Positions 36,093 through 46,171 are shown, counted from the first letter of the stretch. The stretch: DNA of 64,000 bases from Wenyingzhuangia aestuarii (GCF_011927765.1 NZ_JAATJG010000008.1:1-64000), one strand, 5' to 3'. Numbers and translations: made by a program. The notes: a model not told the origin generated them from the letters alone.

Positions 36093-37943
36093 TTAATTCT
36101 TTTTTTTAGTTAAACCATGATTGGTTTTTTCCCAATAAAAAGGTTTGGTTACTAATTGATGTAATCCTTTATAGGCCGAAATTGAATGCATTAACCAATA
36201 AACAGGATTGGCTATTGCATATAGTATTAACGAATATGAGCTTCTTTTAAAAATAGCAATCATATTGGTATAAATCATAATTAGGTTTCCTAAGGTAAAG
36301 TTTATTAAAGAAATAATAATTAACCAATCTGGAAACAACAACTCCACCCACTTACTTTTAAAACAAATATAAATCAGTAAAAAAAGTAATAAAATAGGAT
36401 AGCTTAAAAAGGTAAACACAGTTCCTCCAATAAAAAACTGGAATCCAAAAAAACCTCTAGCTCCTATGGATTTGTACAATTTAATAGGATTACGCATATG
36501 TACCAAATAGGTTTGCATATAGCCCTTAATCCATCTTGATCTTTGTCTAATCCAATTAAAAAATTCGTTATTAGCTTCTTCATAAGTTGTAGAATCTAAG
36601 ACTGTAATTTTATAATCTTTTGCATAACAGCGCAGACCTAAATCGGCATCCTCAGTTACATTAAAACCATCCCATCCACCAAGTTCCATCAATTTATCAT
36701 ATTTAAAATGATTACTTGTTCCTCCTAAGGGAATTGGAATTCTAAGGCTGTCTAAACCAGGTAACATATAATCAAACCAATAAGAATACTCCAGCGTAAA
36801 CATTTTGGTTAAAAAGTTTTCGCTTTTATTAAAGTAGTTTAAGGCACATTGTATGGCTATATAGTCATCTGGCAGTTTCTGAAACAACTTATAAGTTTGT
36901 TTTAACTGATCACTATCAGGAATATCTTCGGCATCGTATATGGTCAAATATTTTCCTTTAGAAAAATACAGCCCATAATTACAAGCTTTTGGTTTTGTTT
37001 TGGGTTGTGCATAAGGAACAATAATAGGATCAAAATTGGTAGGAAACTTCATTTGCTTAATCGCATTGTAAGTCATATCATCATCTGATTCAATCAGTAA
37101 CTTTGCATCTAACTTTTCTATAGGATAATCTAAATTATTTAAATTCCAAACCAATTTTTGAATTACTTCTGACTCCTTAAAAACAGGTAAGTGAATGGTA
37201 TAAATAGGTAAGTCATTATCAATTATAGCATCTATTTCTTCTTGATCTACTTTACTTTCTAATTCTGTTTTAGAACCGTGAATGGTTAACATAAACTTAA
37301 ATAATATTGAACTTAGCAAAAACAAGTTCAATATTAAATTGGCTCCTATTAACGTATCTACAAAATTAAAAAACAAGAACACTAAAAAGATTAAAAACAA
37401 CACTCCTAAAGCTACAACTTGTTTTAAAGTAAAGGTTTCTATGGCACAACTGTTAGGGTCGTTTTCATAGAGATGAAATACCGATTTGTGTAAAATTTCT
37501 CCTCCGTATTTTAAATGTAATGCTTTGTTTAAATCTAACTCATTGGTCACAAAAATATCTGTAACTGTTACTTTTAATTCTTCTTCTATTAATCTAATAT
37601 TATTAACATCAGAAGGATCTGCAACCACAAATGCCACCCCGTTGTTGTGTTCTATTGGGAATACTAAACTGTTTAAGAATAAGTTAAATCGTTCGTGAGT
37701 ATCCGAAAAAGATTTGTAGTCTTCAATTTTATCACAATCTATTACATAGCTAGGTAAATCTGATTCTGTGATTACTTTTTGATAATGAAACCGAGAAATA
37801 AATCCGTGATTTAAAGCTGCTTTTAAAAACGATTTATTTAACTCTATTTTAATTCGTTCTATTACCGCAACTTGTTTTGGTGTAAGAAGTCCTGTTTCTA
37901 TAAATAGTTCTTTTCTATAAATATTGATATTTAAACCTCTCAT
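36093..37943 (-). CDS. Processive GT2 glycosyltransferase with N-terminal MshEN-like domain
   Basis: A 616-residue inner-membrane synthase. Residues 1-160 resemble the GspE/MshE N-terminal domain (LLTPKQVAVIERIKIEL, VAFVVADPSDVNNI), but without the RLG motifs used for c-di-GMP binding. Two helices follow (about 175-225), then a GT2 domain with every catalytic element: ESDDD, DAEDIPD, TEDADLGLR and RQRSRWIKG (QxxRW). C-terminal helices finish the protein. This is the layout of cellulose-synthase-like and NfrB-like synthases. Neighbours (BcsB-like, barrel, membrane protein) support an exported polysaccharide. The polymer is unknown. Confidence 0.85.
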   Translation of the reverse strand: MRGLNINIYRKELFIETGLLTPKQVAVIERIKIELNKSFLKAALNHGFISRFHYQKVITESDLPSYVIDCDKIEDYKSFSDTHERFNLFLNSLVFPIEHNNGVAFVVADPSDVNNIRLIEEELKVTVTDIFVTNELDLNKALHLKYGGEILHKSVFHLYENDPNSCAIETFTLKQVVALGVLFLIFLVFLFFNFVDTLIGANLILNLFLLSSILFKFMLTIHGSKTELESKVDQEEIDAIIDNDLPIYTIHLPVFKESEVIQKLVWNLNNLDYPIEKLDAKLLIESDDDMTYNAIKQMKFPTNFDPIIVPYAQPKTKPKACNYGLYFSKGKYLTIYDAEDIPDSDQLKQTYKLFQKLPDDYIAIQCALNYFNKSENFLTKMFTLEYSYWFDYMLPGLDSLRIPIPLGGTSNHFKYDKLMELGGWDGFNVTEDADLGLRCYAKDYKITVLDSTTYEEANNEFFNWIRQRSRWIKGYMQTYLVHMRNPIKLYKSIGARGFFGFQFFIGGTVFTFLSYPILLLFLLIYICFKSKWVELLFPDWLIIISLINFTLGNLIMIYTNMIAIFKRSSYSLILYAIANPVYWLMHSISAYKGLHQLVTKPFYWEKTNHGLTKKKN

Positions 37944-37948
37944 ATCAT

Positions 37949-38776
37949 TTATAGTTTTATCACACTAAATACTTGCCACCCTCTACCAATAGCCACATTT
38001 CTGTTCCACACATCTGCAAAGCCACCCGCATACAACGAAAATTTTGGAGAAAATTCGTATCCTAAACTTAGAGTTGTTTTAACAATGTCAAAATCTGGAG
38101 TTATTTGAATATTTTGTTGCGAAACTGTAAAATCATCACCTCTAGACAAAAAAACATCTACATCTCCCAATACAATAACTTTATTGGTAATTCTATAGCC
38201 TTGTGAACCATACAACTTAAATTGATAAGGTCCGCCTGGATAAAATGCTTTAACTCCAAATTCTAATTGATGGAAATTATCATTTACTCCCATCCATTTT
38301 GAATTTCCTGAAATGTTAATTTTTAACTCAGTCCCAAATCTATCAAAACCAACAAAGGGTCCTACATCATTATTATACAATGGAATTGTAGTCATTAAGG
38401 ATGCCATTAAATAATGGAATTCTCCTGTTTTTTTTAAATGCATTTTAACTCCTAATTCTACATCTCCTAATTCATTATTTTCATCAAAGGTAGAGTCATC
38501 AGCATAAGTACTTCTTACATAGGGTATGTTTCCTATTAAACTTAATTTATTGCTAATTAAAGGAGCTGAAAAATAGAGTTTATATACGTAATTCTCGTAA
38601 AAACCATTATTGCTAAAATCAGATTTTGTTCCATTTTGATCTCTTTTCGTATCCGTGTAATAATGAGTCACAGATGGAGACAACAGCACCTCTCCTTGCC
38701 CTTGTAACCATGGGTTCTGTGAATAACACACGCATGCGTTTAGAAACAGAAAAAATAGAATAATCTTATTTCGCAT
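37949..38776 (-). CDS. Outer-membrane barrel protein of the exopolysaccharide operon
   Basis: A 275-residue protein with a signal peptide (FFLFLNACVCYSQ) and a beta-barrel-like pattern, ending FSVIKL. It overlaps the BcsB-like gene by 11 bases and precedes the GT2 gene by five, so the position is that of the outer-membrane pore (BcsC-like) in a synthase operon; sequence similarity to BcsC is not visible. It shares its general pattern (W-x-Q-G-x-G at the mature start) with the barrel at 31788-32639. Export of the glycan is inferred from context. Confidence 0.65.
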   Translation of the reverse strand: MRNKIILFFLFLNACVCYSQNPWLQGQGEVLLSPSVTHYYTDTKRDQNGTKSDFSNNGFYENYVYKLYFSAPLISNKLSLIGNIPYVRSTYADDSTFDENNELGDVELGVKMHLKKTGEFHYLMASLMTTIPLYNNDVGPFVGFDRFGTELKINISGNSKWMGVNDNFHQLEFGVKAFYPGGPYQFKLYGSQGYRITNKVIVLGDVDVFLSRGDDFTVSQQNIQITPDFDIVKTTLSLGYEFSPKFSLYAGGFADVWNRNVAIGRGWQVFSVIKL

Positions 38777-40820
38777 TTTCGATTTTTGCTTTAGATTCTT
38801 TAGATTTTTGATAAATAAACACCAATATTAATATGGCTAAGATTAGCAATACAGAAACGATAAACAATCTATACTTTGCCCAAAAATCATCTAATAAATA
38901 GGTTAAATAGCTCTTATCATGATTGTCGTTTATAATTCTTAAATCAAAAAAGTAAGATTTATCGTTGTTAGCAACAATTACGTTTCCTGTATCCGAAATA
39001 GTTTGCTCTCTAATGTTAGATACTAAGGATAACAAGGTGCTTTCGCTATAATCTGAAGGAATATTAACCAACATAATAGGAGTCCCTTGGTGGTAAAAAA
39101 GTTGGTTGAATCCCATGTTTTTTTCGTACTCTACATTAAAGAAAGGGTTAATTTCTTCTGATCTATATTCTACAGCATTGTTTTTAAACTTTACAAAAGG
39201 AGATTCTCCAAAAAAGTCTGAAAACTTACTGCTGTTTGCACTTATAATTACTTTAGAGGTTTCCAAATCTTCTTTAATATCTTTTAAATTTCCGTTTTTA
39301 ACTGGAGGATAAATAAAACCAGATAATCCAGCTTCTCCAGGGTTGATGATATCTATTAATTCTGAAACTGTACTTATTAATTTATGCTCTGCTTTTAAAT
39401 CTGTATAAATGGTAATAGGCTTAGATTGAAAGTTTTCTGGAAATCTAAAAAATGATAAAGATGAAGACTGTTCATAGCCAATAGGTTTAAAATAAGAATT
39501 TACAACATCTACCTGTCCATAAAAAGTAGCTGCATCTCCCGCACATAAACCTCCTTTAGGAATAAAATAGAATTCATATCTAAAATTATTCTCTTGTTGC
39601 ATGATAATGTCATCAAAATCAAACCCAATATTTAATTCTCCTGTAGTGTTTAATTTATAAGAGCTTAAAAAATTATCATTAAAATATAAATTAAAATACC
39701 CTTGTTCCCCATCATTTAAAGGCCTGTATTTTCCGCTTATTTTAACATCCATTCTTTTTACGTTAGATCCAAAGTTAGATCTAGGCATAGAAATATTAGA
39801 CTGTATGTAACCTATTCCTTGTAAAATACTGTTTTGAGCTCCTAATTCTTTAAAATAAATAGGTTCGTAATCTTTTCTTTTTGGAATATCTAATAATTTA
39901 GCTTGCTTGTTTACAAACACATAGTCTACATAAGAAGAGTTTAATAAGTGCTTTTGTAATAAGAAGTGGGCTCCTTTGCTAAATCCTTTTTTAGATTTTC
40001 CGGTAACCACAATGTTTTGTCCTGTAAATTCTTCTTGACTTATAGAGTCTTTGTATTGATCTCTATAAATACTAACCAAACCAGCATCTTTATCTTTATA
40101 ACTTGGTAGTTTTTGTTTAATTTTTTTATTTAATTTTTCAAAAGGCATTAATATAATTGCATGATTTATAACACTGCTATTATACTCTTGAATGCTTTTT
40201 ACTTCTAAATCTAAACCATAAACTCTTTTTAAGTAAAACTTAATATATGATGCATATTGTATTTCTTCAATATCATTTTCTTCAGACAGAACAATGTACT
40301 TAAGATCGGGAACAGTAAAACTGATTGTTTTCTTAATAACTGCTTTTTTGGTTGGTAAAATTTTATAAGAGAAAAAAGAGTTTTCTGTTAACTTTACCCA
40401 ATATCCACCTTCTGAATAAATTTCACAGGTTTCTGCCCCAATTTTTAAATTGGTTTTTATGGTTAATTTTATAAAATCAGAAACTATATATTTTTGCTTA
40501 ATTGGAATTTTAAAATTGATTAATTGATTTTGATTTTTTAAAAAACGTGTTTCTACAGGTGTATCTCCTAACAATACAGAAATATGACTTTTTTCAAAAT
40601 CAATAACATTAGAACAAGTAAATTCTAAGTTAATGTAGCTATTTAAAGCATCTACATCCTCATTAACAGGAATGTATATATTTTCCATTCCTTTGGCTCC
40701 ATTAATAGTAATTTCGTCATTATAGTCGTATTCATCAAAATGTTCCACTATTTGAGCAAAAGAGTTGGTTTGCATTCCAACCAATAGCATCAATACAATA
40801 AAATAATATTTTTTCATCAT
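38766..40820 (-). CDS. BcsB-like periplasmic polysaccharide synthase subunit
   Basis: A 684-residue protein with a signal peptide (FIVLMLLVGMQTNSFAQ), alternating jelly-roll and flavodoxin-like stretches across the periplasmic part, and one C-terminal helix (about 655-673, FIVSVLLILAILILVFIY) followed by a basic tail. This is the architecture of BcsB, which guides nascent cellulose through the periplasm beside the GT2 synthase. The carbohydrate-binding region is recognisable in ISGKYRPLNDGEQGYFNLYF. It starts three bases after the kinase-like gene and overlaps the barrel gene. Confidence 0.75.
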   Translation of the reverse strand: MMKKYYFIVLMLLVGMQTNSFAQIVEHFDEYDYNDEITINGAKGMENIYIPVNEDVDALNSYINLEFTCSNVIDFEKSHISVLLGDTPVETRFLKNQNQLINFKIPIKQKYIVSDFIKLTIKTNLKIGAETCEIYSEGGYWVKLTENSFFSYKILPTKKAVIKKTISFTVPDLKYIVLSEENDIEEIQYASYIKFYLKRVYGLDLEVKSIQEYNSSVINHAIILMPFEKLNKKIKQKLPSYKDKDAGLVSIYRDQYKDSISQEEFTGQNIVVTGKSKKGFSKGAHFLLQKHLLNSSYVDYVFVNKQAKLLDIPKRKDYEPIYFKELGAQNSILQGIGYIQSNISMPRSNFGSNVKRMDVKISGKYRPLNDGEQGYFNLYFNDNFLSSYKLNTTGELNIGFDFDDIIMQQENNFRYEFYFIPKGGLCAGDAATFYGQVDVVNSYFKPIGYEQSSSLSFFRFPENFQSKPITIYTDLKAEHKLISTVSELIDIINPGEAGLSGFIYPPVKNGNLKDIKEDLETSKVIISANSSKFSDFFGESPFVKFKNNAVEYRSEEINPFFNVEYEKNMGFNQLFYHQGTPIMLVNIPSDYSESTLLSLVSNIREQTISDTGNVIVANNDKSYFFDLRIINDNHDKSYLTYLLDDFWAKYRLFIVSVLLILAILILVFIYQKSKESKAKIENAK

Positions 40821-40823
40821 TAC

Positions 40824-42134
40824 TTAGCTTTGTTTATATGTGTGAAATTGTATTTTAAGTTCGAATCCCATTGTTTCAGAAGACACATAACTAAAATAAC
40901 CATTCATTTTTTCTGTTAATTGTTTAGATATTCTTAGCCCTATTTTAACACTATCGTTGTGTTTTTTATAGTCGTAGTTTACGTACTCTACATCTCTAAA
41001 ATAGCTTTCTATTTCTGAGGTATCTATTCCGTGTGTTTTGTTAGACACACTTAAAATAGTATTACGATCAATATTCTCTAAAGAGACTTTTATTTCATCA
41101 TTATTATTAGAGAACATAACCACAAAGTTTAGAATGTTATAGACTACCGTGTTAAACATTCTTTCGTTTGCTTCTATAAACAAATTAGCATCTATTAACT
41201 CTTCTGTATATCTTAAGCTTTTTTCTTCCATAGAAGTTTTAAAAGACTCTAAAACTCCTAAATACACTTTTTTAACATCTACAGAATCAACCAAGAAATT
41301 TTTATTAGTTGCATTCAAATTAATAGGCTTAAAATAAATGGAACTTTGATTTCTTAAGTTTTGAATTAAAGAATCTAGCTTATCTACTTTTTTCTTTCTT
41401 TCTGGAATAACACCATTTTTAACGTCTGCTAAAGCTTCATTAATTTTATTTAAATCGTCACTTATCTGCTGAAATAAGAATTTAAATTCGTTTTCTTTTC
41501 TTAATACTTTCTCTAATAACTCTTCGTATTTTTTTCTGGTGGTAGATAGTTCGTCAATTAAATCGTTGGTTTTATCGTAACTATTTAATTGTTCTTTTGT
41601 TTTTTCTACCAATACTGTTTTTCTTGTTTTAGGAAAAAAGAGACTCACAAATCCTAAAGATAAAAAAACATAACCTCCTTGTTTTAAAATCTCAACAGGG
41701 TCGTTAATTACATTAAAAGCTACCAATAAACTAAAGGTTGCTATAACCAGTAAATATTGTATAAAACTATTAATAACAGCCCATACTGCAATGGTATTAA
41801 AACTAACAAACAATACAACAATAAGAGTAGTATACATTAGTCTGTTTCCAATTCCTGTTTCTGACATAGTGATTAATGCCATAAAATTAAAACTGAACAG
41901 GATTATATGAATTAACATATTAGGAGTTCTGTACCGTTGTCTAGAAATTCTGTAGACAACATAAAAAAACACCAAAAGGAACAACTTTAACAATACAAAG
42001 TTTAACCAATCTCTACTTAAAATAAGTATATCTAAAATAATAGTAAGCAGAATTACAGCATTTAAACTCCAGAAAATAGTGTTTCCAATTTTCCAAAACT
42101 CTAGTTGTAATTGTTTGATTAATCTAGTCCCCAA
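40824..42134 (-). CDS. Membrane signalling protein with degenerate histidine-kinase module
   Basis: A 436-residue protein with about six N-terminal helices (20-165), a coiled coil (about 180-230) and a kinase-like end. At the dimerisation helix there is FLFQQISDDLNKINEAL where an H-box would be, with no histidine. The ATPase-like domain keeps the N-box Asn (VVYNILNFVVMFS), but DxGxG reads NKTHGI and GxGLGL reads VKIGLRISKQL. It therefore looks like a pseudokinase that may sense or scaffold. The start is TTG at 42134 (no ATG fits); the promoter element at 42158-42165 supports this and makes it the first gene of the operon. Confidence 0.7.
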   Translation of the reverse strand: MGTRLIKQLQLEFWKIGNTIFWSLNAVILLTIILDILILSRDWLNFVLLKLFLLVFFYVVYRISRQRYRTPNMLIHIILFSFNFMALITMSETGIGNRLMYTTLIVVLFVSFNTIAVWAVINSFIQYLLVIATFSLLVAFNVINDPVEILKQGGYVFLSLGFVSLFFPKTRKTVLVEKTKEQLNSYDKTNDLIDELSTTRKKYEELLEKVLRKENEFKFLFQQISDDLNKINEALADVKNGVIPERKKKVDKLDSLIQNLRNQSSIYFKPINLNATNKNFLVDSVDVKKVYLGVLESFKTSMEEKSLRYTEELIDANLFIEANERMFNTVVYNILNFVVMFSNNNDEIKVSLENIDRNTILSVSNKTHGIDTSEIESYFRDVEYVNYDYKKHNDSVKIGLRISKQLTEKMNGYFSYVSSETMGFELKIQFHTYKQS

Positions 42135-42157
42135 ATTTGCCCCTTAATTGTTAGTGG

Positions 42158-42165
42158 CAAATATA
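42158..42165 (-). promoter_or_regulatory. Promoter element of the exopolysaccharide operon
   Basis: Minus strand TATATTTG, 23 bases before the TTG start at 42134. No terminator interrupts the following five genes down to 34505, so one transcript of about 7.6 kb is likely. Confidence 0.6.
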
Positions 42166-42252
42166 GTAATATTCACATTTGTTAGCGTTACAAAACCGTT
42201 ATCTTTAGCCCAATAGCTTATTTACTGCTATAAAACATATTATTAACTGTTT

Positions 42253-43230
42253 TTAAAAAACACCTACATTTCTATTTCCTAGCCTATTAGCTACAAATGC
42301 TAAAATAATTAATTGGGTAATGTGGTATACCATAACAGGCAGCAAGTACAAGCCTGCACTAGAGTTGTTTAAAAAAATAATTTTTAACATGGCAGAACCA
42401 TGCACTAAAGATTTTTTGGAACCACAAAATGTGGCTGTAATTTTATCTGCCACAGAAAACCCTAACAACGCAGACAGCAAATAAACAAAGCCCATTAACA
42501 GACTAAAAAGAAGTACAATAATTAAGAATAAAGAAACTAAACCGAACAAGCTTACACCAGCAAAAACATCTTCTAAAATAGACGTACAAAAACTAGTGTA
42601 TACAATTAAAACAATTACTGCTTTATCAAAAAAAGCAATACGTTTAGAATTCTTTTTAGCATAAAATCCTATCCTTTTGTTAAGTACCACCCCTATAGTT
42701 AAAGGTGCTACAATTTGCAGTAATAATTTTAGAAAAACATCAGACAAAGACATACCTCCTGTAGTGGCTACAAATAAACTAATCCAAATAGGTGTTACAA
42801 AAACTCCTATAATTCCAGAAATACTTGCATTAAAAATTGCCGATGGAACATTCCCTTTGGCCAAAGAAACCATTACTACAGAAGATGAAACAGTAGAAGG
42901 TAAAGCTGCTAAAAAAAACAAACCTATCCAAAATTCTGTCCCCACCAAACTACTTATAATAGGCTTAAACAGCAATACAACTATTGGAAAAATTAAAAAA
43001 GTGGTTATCTGAATTAAAACATGTAGTTTGTAATTTTTTAACCCCGATTTTATTTCCTCAAAAGAAAGTTTTAATCCGTAAAAAAAGAAAATACAGGCAA
43101 TACCAATATTTGTAACTTGTTTTACATGCAAAAGAGCTGCTCCCGTTGGAAATAAGAAAGCCACTGTAATGGCTAAAAACAAAGAAAGGATAAACCCATC
43201 AACAGGTAATTTTATTTTATTTTGGAACAT
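42253..43230 (-). CDS. Bile acid:sodium symporter-like transporter (SBF-like)
   Basis: A 325-residue membrane protein with nine or ten helices. Features of the SBF-like/ASBT fold are present: IACIFFFYGLKLSFEEI early, FLAALPSTVSSSVVMVSLAKGN in the middle (unwound helix with Pro and Ser/Thr) and FCGSKKSLVHGSAMLKIIF later. Bacterial members move organic anions with sodium; the substrate here is unknown. It lies on its own between divergent promoters. Confidence 0.88.
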   Translation of the reverse strand: MFQNKIKLPVDGFILSLFLAITVAFLFPTGAALLHVKQVTNIGIACIFFFYGLKLSFEEIKSGLKNYKLHVLIQITTFLIFPIVVLLFKPIISSLVGTEFWIGLFFLAALPSTVSSSVVMVSLAKGNVPSAIFNASISGIIGVFVTPIWISLFVATTGGMSLSDVFLKLLLQIVAPLTIGVVLNKRIGFYAKKNSKRIAFFDKAVIVLIVYTSFCTSILEDVFAGVSLFGLVSLFLIIVLLFSLLMGFVYLLSALLGFSVADKITATFCGSKKSLVHGSAMLKIIFLNNSSAGLYLLPVMVYHITQLIILAFVANRLGNRNVGVF

Positions 43231-43338
43231 TATTTGGTAAGTACTATTAATTCATTTTAAAATCTAAATTAAATCTTTTGAAACTTATTCTTTCATCTAT
43301 AATTGATAAGTTTATAAAAAATTAGCGTTTATCATTCT

Positions 43339-46161
43339 ATGAAAAAATTACTTATAGCCTCCGTATTTATTTTTGCTATTATTTCTTGCAATAGCATCTC
43401 AAACCCTAAAACAAAAAATCAAACAGCTACTAGTTCTGCCATTCCAACAGATACTGATGTTAAAAAAGGAACATTATCTAATGGAATGACCTATTATATT
43501 AGGCTAAACCCTAAACCCGAACAAAAAGTAGAACTCCGTTTGGTTGTAAAAGCAGGTTCTGTTTTAGAAACAGACAAGCAATTAGGATTGGCTCATTTTA
43601 TGGAGCACATGAACTTTAATGGATCTAAAAACTTTAATAAAAATGAGTTGGTAGATTATTTGCAAAGCATTGGAGTAAAATTTGGAGCGCATTTAAATGC
43701 CTATACTAGTTTTGATGAAACTGTATACATTTTACCAATTCCTACAGATAATGATGAAAAGCTAGAAAAAGGATTTCAAATTTTAGAAGACTGGGCTTTT
43801 AACGCTTCTTTAACAGATGAAGAAATAGATAAAGAAAGAGGTGTAGTTTTAGAGGAGTATAGATTAGGATTAGGTGCTGACAAAAGAATGTTAAAAGAAT
43901 ACTTACCTAAATTAATGTACAATTCTCGTTACGCAGAACGTTTGCCTATTGGGACTAAAGAGGTATTAGAAAATTTTACTTATGAAGATTTAAGAAGTTT
44001 TTACAAAGATTGGTACAGACCCGATTTAATGGCAATTGTAGCTGTTGGTGATATTTCTGTTGATGTTTTAGAAGAAAAAATAAAACAACATTTTAATAAA
44101 TATCCTGCTGCAAAGCATCCTAAACAACGCACAGAATACACCAGTCCAAATCATAAAGAAACATTAGTTTCTATAGTTACAGATCCTAAAGCTTCTAGAT
44201 CTACAGTACAATTGTATTACAAAGGAAAAGAAAAAGCAACTCCTACAAAAACAGTTAACGATTACAAAGAAGATTTAACCATTAACTTATTTAACACTAT
44301 GCTAAACAATCGTTTAGAAGAGTTAAAAAATTCAGAAAACCCTCCTTTTATTTATGCTGGTACTTGGTATGGTAACTTGTGGGATAAATCTAAAAATGCC
44401 TACCAAAATTATGCGATTACTAGCGAAACAGGACAACTAGAAGCTTTTAAAACCTTAATTACCGAAAACGAACGTGTGTTGCGTTATGGTTTTCTAGAAA
44501 GTGAATTAAATAGAGCCAAAAACGCTTTACTAAATGCTATGGAACGTGCTTTTAACGAAAAAGACAAAACAGAATCTAGCCGTCATGCCTCTGAATACAT
44601 TCAAAATTTCTTAAACCAAGAACCTATTCCAGGTATTGCATGGGAATTTACAACTATTAAAGAATTGTTACCTAAAATCACCCTAGATAATTGTAACTCA
44701 TTAATTGCAAACTATATTCATGACGACAATAGAGTGCTTATTTTTACAGGACCTGATAAAAAAGAGGTGAAAAAGATTTCTGAAAACGAAGTTCTTAACC
44801 TATTAAAAGAGGTGAAAAACACGACCTTAAAACCTTATGAAGAAAAAAACTTAGGAGCTTTAATGAGTACAATTCCTACAACAGGAAAAATTACAAGTAT
44901 AGCAAAAGATACAATTCTTAATATTACCAAATTAACACTTAGCAATGGAGCTAAAGTAAGTTACAAACAAACAAACTTTAAGAACAATCAAATTCTATTT
45001 AACGGGTATAGCTATGGAGGCTTATCTTTATATACTGATGAAGAAATTCTAAAAACAAGCTTAGCCAACAGAGCATTAACAGAAGCTGGAGTAAACGGTT
45101 ATTCTAAAACTGATTTGCAAAAAATATTAGCAGGAAAATCGGTACGTGTTTATCCTTCTATTGGAGGATTAAGCGAAACTATTAACGGATCTACTACTCC
45201 TAAAGATTTAGAAACATTTTTTCAACTAACTCATTTGTATTTTACCAAGTTAAATTATGATGAATCTGCCTACAATTCTTATAAAAACAAACAAGCAGCG
45301 TATCTTAAAAATGCAATTTCAAGACCATCTACCTATTTTTCTATAGAGTTAGACAACTTTTTAAATCAAAACAACCCAAGACATGTTGGCTTTCCTACAG
45401 AAGAAAAATGGAATAAAACTAGCTACCAATTAGCTTATCAAAAATACTTAGAGCGCTTTGCAGATGCCTCTGACTTTCACTTTTATTTTGTAGGTAATTT
45501 TGATGAAGAAACTTTACAAAATTATTGTAAAACTTACCTAGCATCGTTACCTAGTACTTATTCTAAAGAAAACTATAAAAATGTATCTTCTAAACCATTA
45601 GAAGGAATTTTAGAAAAACACGTAACAAAAGGTGACGAACCCAAAAGTTTAGTGAAAATTATTTTTTCTGGAACTTCTGAAAACTACTTACCTAATGAAA
45701 ATTATTATTTAAAAAGCCTAGGAGAACTTTTAACTATAAAATTGGTAGAACAACTTAGAGAAGAGGAAAGTGGTGTTTATGGAGTAAGTGCAAGAGGTAA
45801 TATTCATAAACTTTTACTTAAAAAATACAATTTCACTATTTCTTTTCCTTGTGGACCCGAGAATGTAGAAAAGCTATCAGAAAAAGCTTTAGCCGAACTT
45901 GAAAAAATAAAAAAGAATGGAGTGTCTGAAAAAGATTTAAATAAAATTAAGGAAACTCAATTGTTAGAACATAAAGAGGCCTTAAAACAAAATAACTTTT
46001 GGATAGGAACTATTAAAAATGCAGATTTCTTAAAAACAGATGTTCATCATATTTTAAATAAAGAAGACAAAATAAAATCTTTAACCTCTGACCATCTTAA
46101 AAAAGTAGCCAACAAATACTTAACCAAAAACAGAATTATTGCAACACTAAAACCAGAATAA
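43339..46161 (+). CDS. M16 family zinc metallopeptidase lipoprotein
   Basis: A 940-residue peptidase made of two M16 units. Lipobox FAIISC with Cys at about 18, so it is likely a periplasmic or outer-membrane lipoprotein. The first unit has the zinc motif HFMEH (HxxEH, near residue 86) and the downstream Glu in RGVVLEEYRL (near 160), so it is active; the second unit (about 540-940) lacks HxxEH as usual. Bacteroidota use such pitrilysin-like proteases for peptide degradation. The terminator at 46172-46200 follows. Confidence 0.93.
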   Translation: MKKLLIASVFIFAIISCNSISNPKTKNQTATSSAIPTDTDVKKGTLSNGMTYYIRLNPKPEQKVELRLVVKAGSVLETDKQLGLAHFMEHMNFNGSKNFNKNELVDYLQSIGVKFGAHLNAYTSFDETVYILPIPTDNDEKLEKGFQILEDWAFNASLTDEEIDKERGVVLEEYRLGLGADKRMLKEYLPKLMYNSRYAERLPIGTKEVLENFTYEDLRSFYKDWYRPDLMAIVAVGDISVDVLEEKIKQHFNKYPAAKHPKQRTEYTSPNHKETLVSIVTDPKASRSTVQLYYKGKEKATPTKTVNDYKEDLTINLFNTMLNNRLEELKNSENPPFIYAGTWYGNLWDKSKNAYQNYAITSETGQLEAFKTLITENERVLRYGFLESELNRAKNALLNAMERAFNEKDKTESSRHASEYIQNFLNQEPIPGIAWEFTTIKELLPKITLDNCNSLIANYIHDDNRVLIFTGPDKKEVKKISENEVLNLLKEVKNTTLKPYEEKNLGALMSTIPTTGKITSIAKDTILNITKLTLSNGAKVSYKQTNFKNNQILFNGYSYGGLSLYTDEEILKTSLANRALTEAGVNGYSKTDLQKILAGKSVRVYPSIGGLSETINGSTTPKDLETFFQLTHLYFTKLNYDESAYNSYKNKQAAYLKNAISRPSTYFSIELDNFLNQNNPRHVGFPTEEKWNKTSYQLAYQKYLERFADASDFHFYFVGNFDEETLQNYCKTYLASLPSTYSKENYKNVSSKPLEGILEKHVTKGDEPKSLVKIIFSGTSENYLPNENYYLKSLGELLTIKLVEQLREEESGVYGVSARGNIHKLLLKKYNFTISFPCGPENVEKLSEKALAELEKIKKNGVSEKDLNKIKETQLLEHKEALKQNNFWIGTIKNADFLKTDVHHILNKEDKIKSLTSDHLKKVANKYLTKNRIIATLKPE

Positions 46162-46171
46162 AGCAAAACAA

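Noticed and set aside
36093-37943. The GT2 synthase as a c-di-GMP receptor through its MshEN-like domain.
   Set aside because: The RLG motifs required for binding are not visible, and most Bacteroidota lack c-di-GMP signalling.
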